A stretch of DNA of 40,270 nucleotides from an uncultured Paracoccaceae bacterium. GTDB lineage: Bacteria > Pseudomonadota > Alphaproteobacteria > Rhodobacterales > Rhodobacteraceae. The stretch is taken from NCBI GenBank assembly GCA_947501555.1, contig CANMWG010000007.1:1-40270 (forward strand), read 5' to 3'. This document shows positions 9,401-17,404 of this stretch, one piece after another. The first letter of the stretch is position 1; each line of letters opens with the position of its first letter. Under the pieces are notes generated by a model. The model had not been told where the DNA came from, did no database searches, and worked only from the letters and a program-made list of their open reading frames with translations. The translations under genes were made by a program, and so were the position numbers.

Positions 9401-9756
9401 TGCTGATCCGGCAACGGCCGGGCAGTGCGAAGGGGGTGTGTTTTATCACGCTTGAGGATGAAACCGGCATCGCCAATCTGGTCGTCTGGCCCAAGGTGAT
9501 GGAGGCCTTTCGCAAAGTCATCATGCGCGCGCGGGTGATTGATTTGCGGGGGTATGTGCAGAAAAGCGAGGATGTGATCCATGTGGTCGCCCAACAGCTG
9601 ACCGACCGCAGTGATGCGCTGGAACGGTTGGCGGATGACAAGATGGAACCACCCTTGGCCCGCGCAGATGAGGTCAAACGCAACGTCCCGCAAGACCCGC
9701 GCGGGCGACACCCACGTGATGTACGGGTGATCCCCAAATCAAGGGATTTTCATTAA
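6454..9756 (+). CDS. dnaE2: Error-prone DNA polymerase DnaE2 (ImuC)
   Basis: About 1100 residues, a C-family polymerase used for lesion bypass. It has an N-terminal PHP domain (YVELGLSTCFSFLRSASDAV), then the polymerase core with GSAANSAVCYVLGIT and the catalytic aspartates in PDIDVDFEHER (D404, D406, D408). Further on are GVPIFQEQAMKLA, helix-hairpin-helix repeats and a C-terminal OB fold (KLAGIVLIRQRPGSAKGVCF). It belongs to the LexA-controlled imuA-imuB-dnaE2 operon. GTG 6454 was chosen because GAAGGGGG lies 8-14 nt upstream. ATG 6463 is almost as good. The upstream ATG 6403 would translate through the hairpin element at 6409-6442 and is unlikely. Confidence 0.95.
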   Translation: MPEMDNQRPRRTIEGGGFRSNPQAAYVELGLSTCFSFLRSASDAVDIATTANALGYDKLGCADLNTMAGVVRLHAEALKAQVTPVIGCRLRLISGEEFLAYPRDRAAYGRLCTLLSKGKMQDVNGDWQAKGACDITLDDLAQHSADVQLIAIPGDNLRHFGAGLRRLQRALPTLHHIATSYLYEGDDRARINQLDQLAKAHGLSILATNDVRYHAPERRPLLDVMTCILHKTTIQKAGFLLDANAERYLKSPAQMVQLFAAWPHAIRATRDVADACQFDLRELAYEYPRETVPAGRAAQDYLEELTWQGADKRYPDGVPAPIKDTLRKELALIKKLDIPQYFLTIEQIVDYARHQCDPPILCQGRGSAANSAVCYVLGITAVDPAQNDLLFERFISEERKEPPDIDVDFEHERREEVIQHIYDKYGRDRAALCATVIHYRPRMAVREVGKVMGLSEDITSALAKTIWGSWGREIGAKEAAEAGLDLRDPLIARTIKLADQMIGMPRHLGQHVGGFILTEKKLTQTVPVGNGAMPDRTFIEWDKDDIDELRILKVDVLALGMLTCIRKAFDLIKAHYGKVLTLANIAEGDEATYDMLCKGDSLGVFQVESRAQMNMLPRLKPREFYDLVIQVAIVRPGPIQGDMVHPYLRRRAGKELEEYPSPAPPHDPNELRHVLSRTKGVPIFQEQAMKLAMVAAEFSPDEANQLRKAMATFRSKGTIGELEDKMVSRMIARGYEPEFATRCFNQIKGFGDYGFPESHAASFAHLVYVSSWLKCHYPDVFCAALLNSQPMGFYAPAQIVRDAREHGKIVRAPDVNYSDWDNTLEPLGPGVFAVRLGLRQIDGVRQDMAQRIMDARAHPFTDLADLKTRARLDAGTMRKLAAADTCRSMTLDRRQALWDARALQDAPDLPLFTEKDEGEEIRFDLPQMPVCEHVVADYQTTRLSLKAHPMSFLRRSMVRQGYVTCASLDQMRNGQRVKLAGIVLIRQRPGSAKGVCFITLEDETGIANLVVWPKVMEAFRKVIMRARVIDLRGYVQKSEDVIHVVAQQLTDRSDALERLADDKMEPPLARADEVKRNVPQDPRGRHPRDVRVIPKSRDFH

Positions 9757-9814
9757 GCCATCTGTCGCGCAGTCATCAAACATGTCAGGATCATTTGGGC
9801 GGACAGGAGGCAAA

Positions 9815-10711
9815 ATGCAGTTTAACCTCAAACAGATCGAAGCTTTTGTCTGGGTGGCCGACCTGCAAAGTTTCCGGCGGGCAGCAGACCGGCTGAACAC
9901 GACACAACCCAATATATCGGCCCGGATTGCGGCGCTAGAAACAGCTTTGGGCAGCACCTTGATGGCGCGCGATGCAGGCTCTGTCAGGCTGACGGGTAAA
10001 GGGCAGGAATTGCTGGCGCACGCCCGCCAAGTGCTGGATGCGACGGATGCCTTGATCATGGCTGCTGATCAAAAAACACTGATCGAAGGCACGCTTCGGC
10101 TAGGGGTGACAGAGATGATCGTGCACACATGGCTGCGCGACTATCTGCGGGTGCTCAAGGAACGGTTTCCCAATCTCACGGTTGAGGTGACCGTCGATCT
10201 ATCGGCAGAACTGGAAAAAGAGCTGGCCGAGCGCAGGATCGATTTGGCCTTGCAGAACGCGCCGTTCAGCAGGTTGGCGTCTGGCCAACGGGACCTTGGG
10301 ACCTACCCGCTGATCTGGGTCGCCTCACCAGCGCTGGGCTTGCCTGAGGCTGTAACCTCTGCCGATTTGCTGGCCCATCCGATCCTGACCCATGCACGGA
10401 ATACACGTCTGTTTGAAGAGGTGTCGGCCCATTTTGCCGAACAACGCGGCTTGCGGGCACGGCTGGTGCCATCCAGCAATTTGGCGGCCTGTTTGCATAT
10501 GGCTGCAGATGGCATGGGGATCGCGACGCTGCCTGCGGCCATGGTAAAAGATGAGCTGGCAAACGCAGCCCTGCATCAGATCAGCTATGAATGGGCGCCC
10601 GCACCGCTGCATTTCTTTGCGCGATACGATGCGGAAACGGCTGCTGCAAGGGTCAGTCAAGCGGCGCAGATGGCCGAAGATATCGCTTGTGCCAACAATC
10701 CAATTTCTTGA
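9815..10711 (+). CDS. LysR-family transcriptional regulator
   Basis: 298 residues with an N-terminal winged helix-turn-helix (NLKQIEAFVWVADLQSFRRAADRLNTTQPNISA is interrupted here only by its own turn) and a periplasmic-binding-protein-like effector domain from about residue 90. The ATG at 9815 follows GGACAGGAGG with ideal spacing; the longer reading from 9782 is not needed. It is transcribed towards the hyuA operon with an 85-bp gap that carries three AATTGGAT-type elements, so it is the obvious candidate regulator of that operon. It is co-directional with its presumed target, not divergent as is usual for LysR regulators, so it may be part of the same transcript. The effector is unknown. 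Confidence 0.92.
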   Translation: MQFNLKQIEAFVWVADLQSFRRAADRLNTTQPNISARIAALETALGSTLMARDAGSVRLTGKGQELLAHARQVLDATDALIMAADQKTLIEGTLRLGVTEMIVHTWLRDYLRVLKERFPNLTVEVTVDLSAELEKELAERRIDLALQNAPFSRLASGQRDLGTYPLIWVASPALGLPEAVTSADLLAHPILTHARNTRLFEEVSAHFAEQRGLRARLVPSSNLAACLHMAADGMGIATLPAAMVKDELANAALHQISYEWAPAPLHFFARYDAETAAARVSQAAQMAEDIACANNPIS

Positions 10712-10739
10712 TCCTATAAATTGGATTAAATAATTGGAT
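10697..10739. promoter_or_regulatory. Iterated ATCCAATT elements, probable operator of the hyu operon
   Basis: AATCCAATTT (10697-10706) and AAATTGGATT (10718-10727) form a perfect 10-bp inverted repeat around an 11-nt spacer that contains the lysR stop codon. A third AATTGGAT copy in direct orientation lies at 10732-10739. The palindrome could be a LysR-type recognition site (palindromic, T-N11-A like) or a weak terminator. The extra copy one turn plus 2-3 bp further on favours a regulatory array. It ends 55 bp before the hyuA start. Confidence 0.6.
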
Positions 10740-10794
10740 GTGATGCCATACTGACCCTAAGCTACCTGCAGAAACCACATGCAGGATTAAGGTA

Positions 10795-12870
10795 ATGCAG
10801 CATCACATTCGCATGGGCGTCGACATCGGAGGCACCTTCACCGATGTCGTGCTAGAGGTTGGCCCAGCGCAATTCTCAACTAAGGTGCTGACCACATACA
10901 CCGCCCCTGAGAACGCGATCATTGATGGGATGCATCAGGTCTGCGCCAAGGCTGGCGTGGCCCCGGCAGAGGTCGAACAGATCATTCACGGCACAACCCT
11001 TGCGACCAATGCGCTGATTGAACGGCGCGGGGCCAAAACGGCATTGATCACCACTGAAGGGTTCCGCGATGTTATTGAAATGCGTACGGAAAGCCGGTTT
11101 GAACAATATGATCTGAACCTGCAAATCCCCGAACCTCTGCTGCCCCGCCAACACCGCTTTACACTGTCCGAGCGGATGGACGCACAGGGCAACGTACTTA
11201 TCCCATTGCAACGCACCGACATCGAAGTCTTGGCCGATCAGATCAAATCCTATGGGTTCAAAAGCATCGCGATTGGCCTTATCCACGCCTATCTGAACGA
11301 TGCCCATGAACAGATGGTCCGCGCGGTGCTGGCAGAGAAATTGCCGGGCGTAATGGTGTCGTTGTCATCCGAAGTCTCACCGCAGATGCGCGAATATGAG
11401 CGGTTTAACACGACCGTGGCCAATGCCTACATCAAGCCGTTGATGAAGTCTTATCTGGGGCGGCTGAAAGGACGATTAGCCGACGAAGGCGCTGATTGCC
11501 CGATCTTCTTGATGCATTCTGGCGGCGGGATCATCAGTCTGGAAAGCGCCGCAGATTTCCCGGTCCGTTTAGTAGAATCCGGTCCGGCGGGCGGCGCGGT
11601 CTTTGCGGCCAATATCGCCGGGCGCTATGGACTGAACAAAGTTCTTTCGTTTGATATGGGCGGCACCACGGCCAAGATTTGCCTGATCAAAAACCAAACC
11701 CCCAAGACTGCGCGTGTGTTCGAAGTTGCGCGGACTTATCGGTTTAAAAAAGGCTCAGGTATGCCGATTTCGATCCCCGTGATCGACATGGTCGAGATAG
11801 GGGCAGGGGGTGGCAGCCTGGCCCATGTGGATGCCATGCGCCAAATCCGTGTTGGCCCGGAAAGTGCCGGATCCGAACCGGGACCGGCCTGTTATGGGCG
11901 CGAAGGCGTAAGACCTGCTGTAACGGATGCGGATCTGACATTGGGCAAGCTTGACCCCGATCATTTTGCAGGAGGATCAATCCAACTACATACAGATGCT
12001 GCGGCCAAGGCCTTGCAGACACTGGGTGAACCGCTTGGTATGGATGTTCAGACGGCGGCCTATGGGCTTGCCGAGGTCGTTGATGAAAACATGGCCAATG
12101 CCGCGCGTGTCCATGCGGTTGAAAACGGCGAAGACCTCGCTGAATACACAATGATTGCCTTCGGTGGCGCGGCCCCACTGCACGCAGGGCGCTTGTGCGA
12201 AAAGCTTGGTGTAACGCGGTTGCTGGTGCCGACAGGGGCAGGGGTAGGGTCCGCCATCGGGTTCCTGCGGGCACCGTTCAGTTTTGAGGCAACGCGCAGC
12301 GTCTATATGAAACTGTCCGATTTCGCGCCTGAAGTGGTGCAAACGCTGCTTGGCGAATTGGAGGCCGAGGCAACGGGTTTCGTGCGCACCTGCGACGCAC
12401 AAGCCCCTGTTCACTCTGACTACAAGGTCTATATGCGCTACTCTGGGCAGGGGTGGGAAATCCCGATCAGTCTAAGCGCGGTGCAGGCCAAAAACCCCGA
12501 TGCGGCGACATTTCAGGCGCAGTTTGAAGCAGATTACGAAGCGCTCTTCGGGCGGACGGTTGCAGGCATGGATATCGAAATGACTGTCTGGGCGGTCAAC
12601 AGCACCACAGATGCGGGAGAACCCGGAATGCTTGGGGCCACACCCGCCGCGAAAAGTGCCGAAAGGCACGCAGAACGCGCGCTCTTTGATCCCGCCCTTG
12701 GAACAACCTCCCAAGCTGCTGTGATCCTGCGCGATCAAATGCACCCGGGTCAAACCGTCAATGGCCCCGCGCTGATCACCGAAGATGAGACGACAATCGT
12801 GATCCCCGCCAGCCGCAGAGCCATCGCGCGTCCCGATGGTACAATCGACATAACGGAGGCCAAAGCATGA
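10795..12870 (+). CDS. hyuA: Hydantoinase/oxoprolinase family ATP-dependent hydrolase, subunit A
   Basis: 691 residues. GVDIGGTFTD near the N-terminus and SFDMGGTTAKICL near the middle are the two phosphate loops of the ASKHA ATPase fold in HyuA, N-methylhydantoinase A and acetone carboxylase beta. GSAGGAVFAA-like and IGAGGGSLA motifs are also present. Family members couple ATP hydrolysis to opening or carboxylation of cyclic amides and ketones. It is followed by hyuB with a 4-nt overlap (ATGA), as in all two-subunit members. It is the first gene of the five-gene operon. The real substrate (a hydantoin, oxoproline or another lactam) is not readable from sequence. Confidence 0.93.
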   Translation: MQHHIRMGVDIGGTFTDVVLEVGPAQFSTKVLTTYTAPENAIIDGMHQVCAKAGVAPAEVEQIIHGTTLATNALIERRGAKTALITTEGFRDVIEMRTESRFEQYDLNLQIPEPLLPRQHRFTLSERMDAQGNVLIPLQRTDIEVLADQIKSYGFKSIAIGLIHAYLNDAHEQMVRAVLAEKLPGVMVSLSSEVSPQMREYERFNTTVANAYIKPLMKSYLGRLKGRLADEGADCPIFLMHSGGGIISLESAADFPVRLVESGPAGGAVFAANIAGRYGLNKVLSFDMGGTTAKICLIKNQTPKTARVFEVARTYRFKKGSGMPISIPVIDMVEIGAGGGSLAHVDAMRQIRVGPESAGSEPGPACYGREGVRPAVTDADLTLGKLDPDHFAGGSIQLHTDAAAKALQTLGEPLGMDVQTAAYGLAEVVDENMANAARVHAVENGEDLAEYTMIAFGGAAPLHAGRLCEKLGVTRLLVPTGAGVGSAIGFLRAPFSFEATRSVYMKLSDFAPEVVQTLLGELEAEATGFVRTCDAQAPVHSDYKVYMRYSGQGWEIPISLSAVQAKNPDAATFQAQFEADYEALFGRTVAGMDIEMTVWAVNSTTDAGEPGMLGATPAAKSAERHAERALFDPALGTTSQAAVILRDQMHPGQTVNGPALITEDETTIVIPASRRAIARPDGTIDITEAKA

Positions 12871-14552
12871 GTACTGTCGCCTATCAAGTCATGTGGAACC
12901 GGTTAATTTCTATCGTTGAAGAACAGGCACAAGCCCTTGTGCGCACGGCATTTTCTACGTCTGTCCGCGAAGCCGGGGACTTGTCCGCCGGGGTCTACAA
13001 CGCAGAAGGGCTCATGCTCGCCCAGGCGGTGACCGGAACCCCTGGTCATGTGAACGCAATGGCCGATGCCGTCGCCCATTTCATCCGCCGGATCGGGCCC
13101 GAGAATATCTTTGAAGGCGATGTCTACATCACCAACGACCCCTGGGAAGGTACCGGGCATCTGCACGATATCACCGTGGTCACCCCGTCGTTCCACAAGG
13201 GCAGCCATGTGGGCTTCTTTGCCTGTACGGCCCATGTGGTTGATATCGGCGGGCGCGGCTTCGGGGCGGATGCGGCCAGTGTTTATGAAGAAGGGATCTA
13301 TATCCCCATCATGAAATTCGCCGCGCGGGGCACGGTCGATGACACGCTCATCCGCATCGTCCGCGGCAATGTGCGCGAGCCGGATCAGCTGGTCGGTGAC
13401 ATCTATGCACTGGCGACCTGCAATGAGATTGGGCAACGCCGCTTGGTTGAAATGATGGATGAATTTGCGTTGTCGGACATCGCAGGGATCGGCGAATTTA
13501 TCCTCGAGAATTCACGCCGCGCGACCTTAGAACGTATTTCCGCCCTACCGCGTGAAACCGCCACGGGGGCGATGCGGATTGACGGCTTCGATACGCCGAT
13601 CGATCTAAAGGTGAAACTCACTATTTCAAAGGACCGGATGCTCTGCGATTTCACCGGCACATCAGGGCTTGATAAAAAGGGGATCAACGTTCCGCTGGTC
13701 TATACCAAAGCCTATGCCTGCTATGCATTGAAATGCGCCGTGGCACCTGAAATTCCCAACAACGCCGGGTCTTTAGAACCATTTACGGTGACCGCCCCGC
13801 TCGATAGTATCGTTAATGCCGTCCATCCCGCGCCTGTCGCTTTGCGGCATATCATTGGGCATATGATCCCCGATACGGTCTATGACGCGCTGGACAAAAT
13901 CCTGCCCGCAACCGTGCCCGCCGAAGGGGCTGGATGCTTGTGTAATTTTCAGGTCAGCCTGCGGCCCGCGCAGGGGTTTCATGGTCGCAGATCTGAGGTG
14001 CTGACCTTCAATTCCGGCGGGGCAGGGGCACGGCCCACCGTGGACGGATTAAACGCGACCGCCTTCCCCTCTGGTGTTATGACCATGCCAATCGAGGCAA
14101 CAGAACACACCGGCCCGGTAATCATTTGGCGCAAGGAACTGCGCCCCGATAGCGGCGGCGCGGGCCAACATCGTGGCGGTTTGGGACAGTTTATGGAAGT
14201 GGGCGCTGTGGCTGGGCATGAATTTGATTTCTCGGCGATGTTCGACCGCGTCGATCATCCAGCGCGCGGGCGCCAAGGCGGGGCGGACGGCGCGCGGACC
14301 AGTATCGCATTGGATGATGGCAGCGCGATGCAAGGCAAGGGCAAGCAATTTGTTCCTGAAGGGCGACGTGTCATGCTGGGGCTGCCAGGTGGGGCAGGCT
14401 ATGGACCTGCGTCGCAAAGAGATCCTGAAATGGTCAAACGTGATCTTGCGCGCGGTTATATTTCCGCCGAAGCTGCGATGCAGGATTACGGGCTCAGCGT
14501 GGATGACGTGGCCGCCGTGCAAGCCGCTGTCAGCAAAGGAGAAACCGAATGA
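12867..14552 (+). CDS. hyuB: Hydantoinase/oxoprolinase family, subunit B
   Basis: 561 residues of the HyuB family, the obligate partner of HyuA. Recognisable stretches are VYNAEGLMLAQAVTGTPGHV near the N-terminus, ITNDPWEGTGHLHDITVVTP around residue 90, and a C-terminal GGLPGGAGYG-like glycine-rich end (MLGLPGGAGYGPASQRDPE). It starts inside the hyuA stop (ATGA) and ends overlapping the next gene in the same way, so it is translationally coupled on both sides. Together the two subunits should form an ATP-dependent amidohydrolase or carboxylase in the cytoplasm. Confidence 0.93.
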   Translation: MSTVAYQVMWNRLISIVEEQAQALVRTAFSTSVREAGDLSAGVYNAEGLMLAQAVTGTPGHVNAMADAVAHFIRRIGPENIFEGDVYITNDPWEGTGHLHDITVVTPSFHKGSHVGFFACTAHVVDIGGRGFGADAASVYEEGIYIPIMKFAARGTVDDTLIRIVRGNVREPDQLVGDIYALATCNEIGQRRLVEMMDEFALSDIAGIGEFILENSRRATLERISALPRETATGAMRIDGFDTPIDLKVKLTISKDRMLCDFTGTSGLDKKGINVPLVYTKAYACYALKCAVAPEIPNNAGSLEPFTVTAPLDSIVNAVHPAPVALRHIIGHMIPDTVYDALDKILPATVPAEGAGCLCNFQVSLRPAQGFHGRRSEVLTFNSGGAGARPTVDGLNATAFPSGVMTMPIEATEHTGPVIIWRKELRPDSGGAGQHRGGLGQFMEVGAVAGHEFDFSAMFDRVDHPARGRQGGADGARTSIALDDGSAMQGKGKQFVPEGRRVMLGLPGGAGYGPASQRDPEMVKRDLARGYISAEAAMQDYGLSVDDVAAVQAAVSKGETE

Positions 14553-15748
14553 CGCCGAGCAAAACTAGCTACGACGTGGTGATCGTGGGTGGGGCGATGA
14601 TTGGATCATCTGTGGCCTGGTTTCTGACGGATAACCCGGATTTTGACGGCTCGGTTCTGGTCGTCGAACGGGATGCGACCTATGAATTCGCCTCGACCTC
14701 ACACACCAATTCCTGCATGCGCCAGCAATTCAGTGCGGCAATCAATGTGCGAGTATCGCAATTTGCCGCTGATTTCGTAAAAAACTTTCGCGAATACATG
14801 GGTGACGATGCGCGCGTCCCTCAGCCGCGTTTGCAAAGTTATGGCTATATGTATCTGGCGGATAACGAAGATTTCGCCGCAACCCTGCGGGAAAGCCAAA
14901 AAATTCAGGCCGCCTGCGGGGCCGGAACGAAACATATGACCCGCGATGAGATTGCCCGGGATTACCCGTTTTATAACCTCGATGATATCGTCGCTGCGAA
15001 CCATAATTTGGTCGACGAAGGGTATTTTGACGGCAATACGTTGTTTGATTGGTGGAAACGCTCAGCCCGCGAACGGGGCGTGGAATATGTGGCCAATGAG
15101 GTCGTGGGGATGACCCGCAATACCACCGGAACCCGCGTCGAAAGTGTGACGTTGCAGTCGGGCGAGGTTATCCTTTGCGGGACCGTTGTGAATGCCTCGG
15201 GCCCCCGCGCTGTGCTGACCAGTCGCATGGCCGGGATCGAGATTCCGGTAGAGCCACGCAAGCGCTATACCTATATTTTTGAAGCAGAAAAACCGCTCGA
15301 CCGGGACCTGCCACTGACGATTGATCCCAGTGGGGTACATATGCGGACGGATGGCACGTTTTACCTTGCGGGCTGTCCGCCAGATGATGATCCGGCGGTG
15401 GATTATGATGATTTCGTTGCCGATCACAGCTTCTGGGAAGACAAGGTTTGGCCGGTGCTGGCGACCCGGGTGCCGCAATTCGAAGCGATCAAGCTACGCA
15501 ATTCCTGGGTTGGGCATTATGCCTATAATACCTTGGATCAAAACGCGATTTTGGGACCGCATACGACGGTTGAGAACTTCATTTTCGTGAATGGGTTCTC
15601 AGGCCATGGTTTCCAGCAATCCCCGGCGATGGGGCGCGGGGCGGCTGAGATGATTACCTATGGTGCGTACCGCACGCTTGACCTCAGCCCCTTTGGGTAT
15701 GACCGCATTGAACGTGGCGAAAAATTCGTAGAAAAGGCCGTGATATGA
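14549..15748 (+). CDS. FAD-dependent oxidoreductase of the DAO / sarcosine oxidase type
   Basis: 399 residues. YDVVIVGGAMIGSSVAWFL is an N-terminal Rossmann FAD site of the D-amino-acid-oxidase superfamily. The C-terminal FVNGFSGHGFQQSPAMGRG is the conserved flavin-binding end of sarcosine, dimethylglycine and glycine oxidases and dehydrogenases. Members oxidise secondary or primary amines of small amino acids. It follows hyuB with a 4-nt overlap, so it plausibly oxidises the N-alkyl or D-amino acid released by the hydantoinase pair. That link is an inference from operon structure. Confidence 0.88.
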   Translation: MTPSKTSYDVVIVGGAMIGSSVAWFLTDNPDFDGSVLVVERDATYEFASTSHTNSCMRQQFSAAINVRVSQFAADFVKNFREYMGDDARVPQPRLQSYGYMYLADNEDFAATLRESQKIQAACGAGTKHMTRDEIARDYPFYNLDDIVAANHNLVDEGYFDGNTLFDWWKRSARERGVEYVANEVVGMTRNTTGTRVESVTLQSGEVILCGTVVNASGPRAVLTSRMAGIEIPVEPRKRYTYIFEAEKPLDRDLPLTIDPSGVHMRTDGTFYLAGCPPDDDPAVDYDDFVADHSFWEDKVWPVLATRVPQFEAIKLRNSWVGHYAYNTLDQNAILGPHTTVENFIFVNGFSGHGFQQSPAMGRGAAEMITYGAYRTLDLSPFGYDRIERGEKFVEKAVI

Positions 15749-16524
15749 AGATGTTAGACAACCAATTCCTCGCCGCGATCCGGGAGGGGCGCAAGCAGAT
15801 TGGCCTATGGGTCAGCCTAACAAGCAACTATGCGGCTGATGTTGTGGCGGCCGCGGGTTATGACTGGCTATTGGTAGATATGGAGCACTCGCCTAACGAC
15901 CTGACGATGGTATTAGGGCAGTTACAAGCGATTGAAGCGCATGGCGGCGCGGCCATTGTGCGCCCACCCTGGAATGACAAGGTCATGGTTAAACGCCTAT
16001 TGGATATGGGCGCCCCCAGTCTGCTGTTTCCCATGGTGCAATCCGTGGCCGAGGCTGAGGCGGCCGTTGCAGCCACCTGCTATCCCCCGGATGGCGTGCG
16101 TGGCGTGGCCGGGTCCGTCCGGGCCAGCAAGTTCGGCCGGGATACAGATTACTTTGCCAAGGCTAATGCGCAGACCTGCGTCATTGTTCAGGCCGAAACG
16201 CTGTCAGCCATCGCGCAAGTAACTGATATTGCTGATGTCTCTGGCGTTGACGGCGTCTTCTTTGGTCCAGCGGATATTGCGGCTGATATGGGGCTGCTGG
16301 GCCAACATATGTCTGACGCGGTCTGGGATGTGATCATGGACGCTGCCCGCAAATTGATCGCGCGCGGGGTGCCTGTGGGGACATTGGTGACTGATTCCGA
16401 TTTTGCCGCACGGTTGCTAAACGAAGGCTTTACCTTCGTGGCCTGCGGGTTGGATACACATATTCTGGCGACGGGGGCCGACGCGTTGTTGGCCAAGGTC
16501 CGCGAGGGGACAAAGGAAAAATGA
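15745..16524 (+). CDS. HpcH/HpaI-family class II aldolase
   Basis: 259 residues. The family's TIM-barrel signatures are present: WLLVDMEHSPND (metal/substrate loop), PMVQSVAEAEAAVAA, GVRGVAGSVRASKFGR, VQAETLSAI and DGVFFGPADIAADMG. Relatives cleave 2-keto-3-deoxy sugar acids (KDGlucarate, 2-keto-3-deoxyrhamnonate) or 4-hydroxy-2-oxoheptanedioate into pyruvate and an aldehyde. ATGA overlaps on both sides place it in the hyu operon. With the neighbouring uronate-dehydrogenase-like gene it suggests that a sugar-acid-like intermediate is processed. Exact substrate unknown. Confidence 0.9.
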   Translation: MKMLDNQFLAAIREGRKQIGLWVSLTSNYAADVVAAAGYDWLLVDMEHSPNDLTMVLGQLQAIEAHGGAAIVRPPWNDKVMVKRLLDMGAPSLLFPMVQSVAEAEAAVAATCYPPDGVRGVAGSVRASKFGRDTDYFAKANAQTCVIVQAETLSAIAQVTDIADVSGVDGVFFGPADIAADMGLLGQHMSDAVWDVIMDAARKLIARGVPVGTLVTDSDFAARLLNEGFTFVACGLDTHILATGADALLAKVREGTKEK

Positions 16525-17360
16525 TGAAGAAACTTGTACTGACCGGGGCCGCCGGGCGTTTGGGGTCTTACCTGCGCGAACCTCTTTCAAAACTATGCGA
16601 AACCTTCGTGTCGACGGATCGCGAGGCCGACTTGGGCAAACTCTATCCCAACGAAAGCTATGTGCAGGCGGATTTGACTGATCTGGCCGCGATGGAGGAT
16701 ATTCTGAAGGACGCCGATATGGTTGTCCATTTCGGGGCCATCGGGGATGAGGCCCCTTGGGATGATATTCTGCAATCCAACATTATTGGTGCCTATAACG
16801 TCTGGGAAGCCGCCCACCGAAATGGTGTGAAACGTGTGATTTATGCCAGTTCTGTGCATGCGGTTGGGATGCATCTGAAGACCGATACGATCGGTTTGGA
16901 CGCTCCGCACCGCCCTGATACCTATTATGGGTTAGCAAAGTGTTTCTGCGAAGATCTGGCCAGTCTTTATTGGGATAAACGCGGGGTTGAGGCCGTTTGC
17001 CTACGCATCTTTTCCTGTGCGCAGGCGACCAACGCGCGCAGTATTGGGACCTGGTTATCTTATGATGATTTGATCCATTTGGTGGAGCGTTCCATTGATA
17101 GCCCCGTTGTTGGTTTTACCACCGTATGGGGCATTTCCAATAATGACCGCGCCGTGGTGGATAATTCCAAGGCCGGGCATCTGGGTTATCGTCCCAAGGA
17201 CAATGCAGAAGTCTTTGCAAAACAAGTGTTTGCAGACACACCGCCGCTGGATAACAAGGATCTTGCGAACCTATGTATCGGCGGGCCCTTTGCCACGGTT
17301 GAGCTGGGGAACTCTGGTGTTGCTGCGCTGGGCGTGGTGGACGATCGCAAGGAAATCTGA
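16521..17360 (+). CDS. NAD(P)-dependent epimerase/dehydratase, uronate-dehydrogenase-like
   Basis: 279 residues, an extended short-chain dehydrogenase. LTGAAGRLGSYL is the GxxGxxG cofactor site, YASSVHAVGMH holds the catalytic serine region, and the YYGLAKCFCEDLA segment has the YxxxK pair. The overall pattern resembles uronate dehydrogenase (aldohexuronic acid to aldarolactone). It is the last gene of the hyu operon and starts on the ATGA overlap with the aldolase (an in-frame ATG follows directly). Convergent with the transporter pair downstream. The family is firm; uronate as substrate is only suggested by similarity. Confidence 0.85.
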   Translation: MMKKLVLTGAAGRLGSYLREPLSKLCETFVSTDREADLGKLYPNESYVQADLTDLAAMEDILKDADMVVHFGAIGDEAPWDDILQSNIIGAYNVWEAAHRNGVKRVIYASSVHAVGMHLKTDTIGLDAPHRPDTYYGLAKCFCEDLASLYWDKRGVEAVCLRIFSCAQATNARSIGTWLSYDDLIHLVERSIDSPVVGFTTVWGISNNDRAVVDNSKAGHLGYRPKDNAEVFAKQVFADTPPLDNKDLANLCIGGPFATVELGNSGVAALGVVDDRKEI

Positions 17361-17372
17361 CGGCAAGAACGC

Positions 17373-17398
17373 GTACAGACGGCGTACAGAGGCTGTAC
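17373..17398. repeat. GTACAG triad at the end of the hyu operon
   Basis: GTACAG occurs at 17373-17378 and 17384-17389, exactly 11 bp apart. CTGTAC at 17393-17398 forms a 6-bp inverted repeat with the second copy around AGG. It sits between two convergent genes. A terminator is possible, but there is no T-tract on either strand, and the helical spacing is more like a protein-binding site. Confidence 0.4.
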
Positions 17399-17404
17399 AT
17401 ATAA

